A stretch of DNA of 64,000 nucleotides, taken from Silene latifolia. Lineage: Eukaryota > Streptophyta > Magnoliopsida > Caryophyllales > Caryophyllaceae. The first letter of the stretch is position 1; each line of letters starts with the position of its first letter. The stretch lies in assembly GCF_048544455.1 (NCBI RefSeq), contig NC_133537.1, positions 308,983,738 through 309,047,737 of the forward strand, read 5' to 3'. The position numbers and the translations under genes are program-made. Shown piece after piece: positions 59,817 to 64,000 of this stretch. The notes beneath the pieces are model-generated. The model was not told the DNA's origin. It searched no databases and worked only from the letters and a program-made list of their open reading frames with translations.

Positions 59817-62800
59817 ATGGAAATCGAAGGATGCAATGATTTGGTTGATCCTACTAATTCAATTGTTCCAGCAGCTAACAGTGAACTCGGACAGATATCT
59901 TCTGAATTGGGACAGATATCTTCTGAATTGGGTATAGGTATGTCTATTTTTAGGGTTCTAATTATTCAAGGTCTATTTAGAGTGTTTTATTATTATTGAT
60001 GTTAGTCATTGTATCTAGTGTAGTAATTGGTGTGAATTGTTGCTACATTAGTCAGATGATACATAGTGTTTAGGGTTTTCTGCTGTTGTGTGATGACGGT
60101 TATGTGATGTATTAGATTTCAGAAAGATAGCTGATGTCAAACTAGCCCTCTTGCTTCTAAGTTTTGATTGGCGTACCTGGAAATATAATTGATGTGTTTT
60201 CGATGTCATATTGCGCATCTGATAATATAAAGTCTGCATAGTGTTGTACTAGACTGGAAAAATGTACATGAATATCAAATAGATGATAATTAGTACGAAC
60301 TAAAATTGTATCTGATAACCAAGTCTCTGTTTAGGGCCATTCTGGATAACTAATGTTTATAAGTTTTGATATGCGTACCTGATAATATAATTGATGCGTG
60401 TCTGATTTCAGATTGCGTATCTGTCAATATAACCCCTACATGCGTATCTGGTGTTTCATTTGTGTTTGTTGAATAATTAAGCCATGAGCTAGTGGACCAA
60501 TTTCGAGTAATTATACTGTAGAGTCAGTATGACAATGGCTAAGTTGGACTGACTGACTGACTGATACTGTGATAGATATTATCCGGAATTTGAGCATTTT
60601 TTTATTTTCTGTACTGTACCTTACGGGTGAGCATATATGTCTGAATGTGTATAGTATCCATTAGGCTGTGATTCAATACTTTGTTTGCTTCCACGGTATC
60701 CCTTTTCTCTGTGATTCTGATTTGAGTACCTGATTCGTTATTGGCAATGTGAAAGATTAATGTGCAGTAAAAGATTAATGTGTAGTAAATCAGTAAGATG
60801 TTGCTGTACCCTGGAACATTCCATTCAGTGATGTAGACATTTCAGTAGCATTTGTATCACTCATTAAAGTCATGTACAAATGAATGTAGTTTCACAAATA
60901 TGTTTTATGGTCAATGTTTGGTTGACGAAACGTACCTGGTAATATAATTGATACGTGTCCAACTCATTTTTGACGCGTTTCAGATGTTAAGGTTTCCGCT
61001 AATCCATGAACTAATAAAACATATGCTATCTGATTTTTTGCAGACTCACCAGTAATCCCTCACAACTCCAAAGAAAGGATACCTGTTTGTGCACCTAATT
61101 TGAAGCCTACCGTAGGAATGATCTTCGAAAGTCTGGTTGAGGGAATGCAATTCTACAAAACTTAAGCTGCTAATGCTGGGTTCAAAATGAGGAAGTCGAC
61201 ACAAAGAATTGTAGATGGGGTGGTGACGACTAAATACTGTGTGTGTAGTAAGGCAGGTGAGAGCAAACCTAGAGGAAAGGTGAAAAAGAGGCATAAGACT
61301 AGAATTTCATGTAATGCAAAGATTTTTCTCAAGAGAAATGACAAAGGGAAATATGTTATTATCGACTTTCATGAAGGTCACACACACCTTCTATCTACTC
61401 CAAACACATTGGTACATTTGCCGGAGTCAAGGGAACTAACACTGATACACAAGACTATGATTGTAGAGAATTCAAAGGTGAATAAAGGCCCCGTACAAAG
61501 TTTCAGGATGTTTAAGGAGTATGTTAAGGGATATCGAAATGTTGGAGCATTGCTAGAAGATTTCAAATTTTATTGGAGGGATGTGAAGCAATTTATAATG
61601 GGTTACGATGCTCAAATGATGATTGAGAATTTCATGCATAAAAAGGCTATGTGTAACTCTTTCTACTTTGATTTTGACGTTGACGATCGAGGACGACTTT
61701 CTAGAGTTATTTGGGCTGATCCTATATCAATCAAAAAATTACAGTCTGTTTGGTGACATGACATCATTCGACACAACCTTCAACATGAACACATATAAGA
61801 TGATATTTGCTCCTTTTACGGGGGTTGACAATCACAAAAAATGTGTGACTTTTGCAGCAGGGCTTCTAAGAAATGAGTCTGATGACGGTTTTGCAAGGGT
61901 ATTCGAATCTTTTTTGACTGCAATGGGTGGAAAGTATCCTAAGTGCATAATTACTGACCAGGATGCCGGCATAAAGGCAGGGCTTAAGAAAGTATTCAAG
62001 GACAAAAATCATCATAGGTATTGTATGTGGCACATTATGAAAAAACTACCTGATAAGATCGGCTCTACGCTTTATAGAGAAACAAACTTCATGAAAGAGT
62101 TATGTGCGTGTGTATGGGCAGAAGACATTGAGCCGGCTGAGTTTGAGGAACGGTGGTGTTCTGTTATATCTTCATACGGGTTAACCGAACATGAATGGCT
62201 AACTTCGATGTTTGACATGAGAGCTTCCTGGATCCCAGCATATTTCAGAAGTTTGTTTTTGGCTGGACTAATGAGGACCACATCTAGATCTGAGTCCGAA
62301 AATAGCTTTTTCGGAAATTTCATGAATCCAAACTTAACATTGGTGGAGTTTCTGATGAGATTTGAAAGTGCTATGGACGCTCAAAGATGGAAATAGTCAA
62401 AATTAATTGCCGATTCAAAAAACTCTTTCCCTAGTCTAGAAACACCTCACCCTTTCGAGAAGCACGCTTCTGTGTTTTACACTCCGGTCCTATTTGCTGA
62501 ATTTCAGGTCGAGTGGAACGCTGCCTGTTTTACTTGTGGGGTTAACGTTTTAGGGGTTAATACATCAGACAACATTCCCATCCATGATCGTGAGATAAAT
62601 AAGGTATATTATGTTGGATTTATTCCTGATGGAGTGAAGTTAAGCTGCTCATGCAAAAAAATTGAGAGACATGGTATCCTGTGCCGACATGCTCTCTATG
62701 TGTTGAAGGAACAAGGATTTGAAAAAGTGCCCAACAATTATTTGCTAGGTAGATGGAGCAAATTGGCTCTATATCAGCCACTTTGTGGTAATTTGCCTGA

Positions 62801-63227
62801 AACCTTGAATGAAGATTGCAGTGCTTTAGAGGTTCAGAAAATTAAGCTTAGCAACCTATGGTCTGAATTATTCTCTTGTGTGACAATAGCAGAACAGAAG
62901 CCGGAGTGTATCGACGAGTTAATGGACCTACTTAAAGGTTTCAAGGACAAGATGATCTTAGAAAGTAGCCCGTCTGAATGTAGCAGTGGTGTCACATGTG
63001 AAAAGTCCAGAAACAAAAATAAAGAGCTTGAAATGTTGTTAGGTACAAAGATACCGACTGAAGTTACAGTCTTAAATCCTATACAATCAAAAACTAAGGG
63101 GTCTGGAAAACGATTGGTATCCCAAAAGGATAAAGCTATGCAAGAACATAAGAAAGCGCCTAGAAAATGTGATGCTTGTGGTGAATTAGGTTTCCATGAT
63201 AGTCGGAATTGCCCCGGGAGAGCATGA
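59817..63227 (+). pseudogene. FAR1-related MULE transposase pseudogene
   Basis: Exon 1 59817-59937 (MEIEGCNDLVDPTNS, with a tandem SELGQIS repeat), intron 59938-61043 (ATAG|GTATGT to TTTTGCAG), exon 2 61044-63227; the phase-1 junction keeps the frame. Domains: FAR1 DNA-binding (GMQFYKT, AGFKMRKS, TRISCNAKIFLKRN, HEGHTH), MULE transposase (SFDTTFNMNTY first Asp, ITDQDAG second Asp, HHRYCMWHIMKKL), SWIM zinc finger (CSCKKIERHGILCRHALYVL), and C-terminal CDACGELGFHDSRNC. Lesions: TAA at 61163-61165, an extra A in the A run 61733-61738, TAG at 62394-62396. Intact length would be about 768 residues, near FAR1/FHY3. Host FAR1 proteins are domesticated relatives; the surrounding repeats favour a transposon copy. 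Confidence 0.82.
59938..61043 (+). repeat. Intron 1 of the FAR1-type pseudogene, filled with GCGTACCTG repeats
   Basis: At about 60172, 60213, 60373, 60414, 60441, 60729 and 60929 the intron repeats RCGTAYCTGRTAATATAATTGATG-type words, all on the plus strand. The same words recur past the gene at 63676, 63718 and 63976. Confidence 0.75.
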
Positions 63228-63248
63228 AAAGCATGAAGTTCTGATCAG

Positions 63249-63563
63249 GTAAAAATACTAATTTTGTTAGACCACGGTTGGGAAATATACAATTCTGACT
63301 AATTATGACTAAAAATTTAGCTTTAATTTTGTTAGACCACAGTTGGTGAATTTGGAAGGCTTTGATGCAGGTTTGAGGAATTGAAGGAAAAGCAGATGGA
63401 TATTGCAGACAAAAAATGGAGGAATATAAAGAGAACAGTAATCAAGATAAAGGAATGCACACACAGTGAAAATCCGGAGTTACGCCTTTTTTTTCGTGAA
63501 TTTACACAAGTCAACTGGTGTAACTACAAAAAATTTATATGGAACAAACATTTTTTGTCATAG
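63249..63563 (+). pseudogene. Possible terminal intron and exon of the FAR1-type gene
   Basis: ATCAG|GTAAAAAT (63248/63249) and TTTGATGCAG|GTTTGAGG (63370/63371) would splice to a frame EELKEKQMDIADKKWRNIK that ends at 63563. It lines up only if the frame at the present stop (63225-63227) is changed, because exon 2 beyond it reads EHEKHEVLI in the alternative frame. This may be an original C-terminus lost by one indel. Speculative. Confidence 0.3.
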
Positions 63564-64000
63564 ATTTGTGAACACCATAATTTTGGTACGACCCAAACCA
63601 TATTTTTATTTAAAAGGTGTAACTGCGACTCGTGTTTGTCAATAAAATACTAATGTTCTCCAATGTTTGTATTTTACGTATCTGGAACTATAATTGATGC
63701 GCGTCAGAGTTAAGATGGCGTACCTTTCTGAAAATATCATCGAATCAAATATTATGTAAATTACCCTGTAAGACGATGGTTGAAGACATGTACGGTAGTA
63801 ATATTAATTCTCGAAGACGTGGTGAAATCGACCGTCATACATTTTTGGGGTCTTGTAACAGTTTGATGACGATACTGTTTGATACGAAGTTGAATTTGTG
63901 AAATCATTTAACTGATGAACAAACAGTTGTTCAAGTGGGAGTAAATATCGTACTTGAGCGTAAAAGTGATTTTGACGTATCTGTAGATATAATCGATGTG
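63564..64000 (+). repeat. DTX-2 3' region with GCGTATCTG repeats
   Basis: No genes. Copies of the intron repeat word at 63676-63705 (ACGTATCTGGAACTATAATT), 63718 and 63976-64000, in the same orientation as in the intron. Confidence 0.65.

Larger units (their letters stand above)
59453..64000 (+). mobile_element. DTX-2: FAR1/MULE-type DNA element, right end outside the window
   Basis: Begins after the microsatellite with GGATCGGTGAGAACGAAC, a second GGTGAGAACGAAC, CCAATGGATTAAC and ACGGCTGAATCTC. The block parallels that after the first TA tract at 18930-19020. It contains a transposase pseudogene (59817-63227) and many dispersed GCGTACCTGATAATATAATTGATG repeats both in its intron and 3' of it. 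No terminal inverted repeat could be identified. Confidence 0.6.

Noticed and set aside
59453-64000. A functional host FAR1/FHY3 transcription-factor gene
   Set aside because: Three lesions in the frame, and dispersed element-type repeats in the intron and flanks, fit a transposon copy better; sequence error remains possible.

Overview
The window is nuclear DNA of a flowering plant and consists almost entirely of nested transposable elements. I see no intact single-copy host gene, tRNA or rRNA. The evidence is plant LTR retrotransposons of the Ty3/gypsy (Athila, Ogre/Tat-like, Tekay-like) and Ty1/copia types, a LINE tail, a FAR1/MULE-type transposase pseudogene with a GT-AG intron, and long (TA)n and (AAT)n tracts. 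A species cannot be named from this; a repeat-rich eudicot is my best guess.

Layout. (1) 1-16138: RLG-1, an Ogre/Tat-like gypsy element on the minus strand that retains gag and protease only. Its right LTR is split by RLG-2 (5440-14556), a Tekay-like element with about 3 kb LTRs, a TGTGA target duplication and only a gag zinc-knuckle remnant. (2) 16139-18256: a broken, intron-bearing PF04195-type gene on the minus strand with its own TATA box, then an LTR-like stretch. (3) 18828-20612 and 57183-57768: two halves of an old DNA element (DTX-1) split by everything between them. (4) 20613-57182: RLG-3, an Athila-type element in the rare form LTR-internal-LTR-internal-LTR, flanked by ACAAA. Its second internal unit was hit by RLG-4 (29643-45341, flanked by CAGAC) and by a copia element, RLC-1 (45441-54245, flanked by GTCCT). 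RLG-4 was itself hit by RLG-5 (30227-40067), an Athila-like element with an uninterrupted 937-codon gag-protease frame. With these insertions removed the second internal unit is 4,046 bp, against 4,045 bp for the first. (5) 57780-58882: a 5'-truncated LINE with an 11-bp target duplication. (6) 59332-64000: (TA)n/(GA)n, then DTX-2, a FAR1-related MULE-type transposase pseudogene with three inactivating lesions, embedded in dispersed short repeats.

Two patterns run across unrelated elements. First, only the copia element carries recognisable reverse transcriptase or integrase; all five gypsy elements lack pol, although RLG-5 keeps gag-protease open. Second, each gypsy family carries its own array of short repeated motifs, mostly dyad-symmetric, tens to hundreds of bp upstream of the LTR TATA box. 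The core TCGATCGA is shared by RLG-3, RLG-4 and the copia leader, RLG-5 uses AATCCG-nn-CGGATT, and RLG-1 uses a GCAG/CTGC dyad. In RLG-3 the motif also runs through gag coding sequence, and in RLG-5 a second array plus TATA box sits before the second ORF. I regard these arrays as the best candidate here for an undescribed regulatory system.

Many single-base indels separate near-identical copies, so some frameshifts may be assembly errors.
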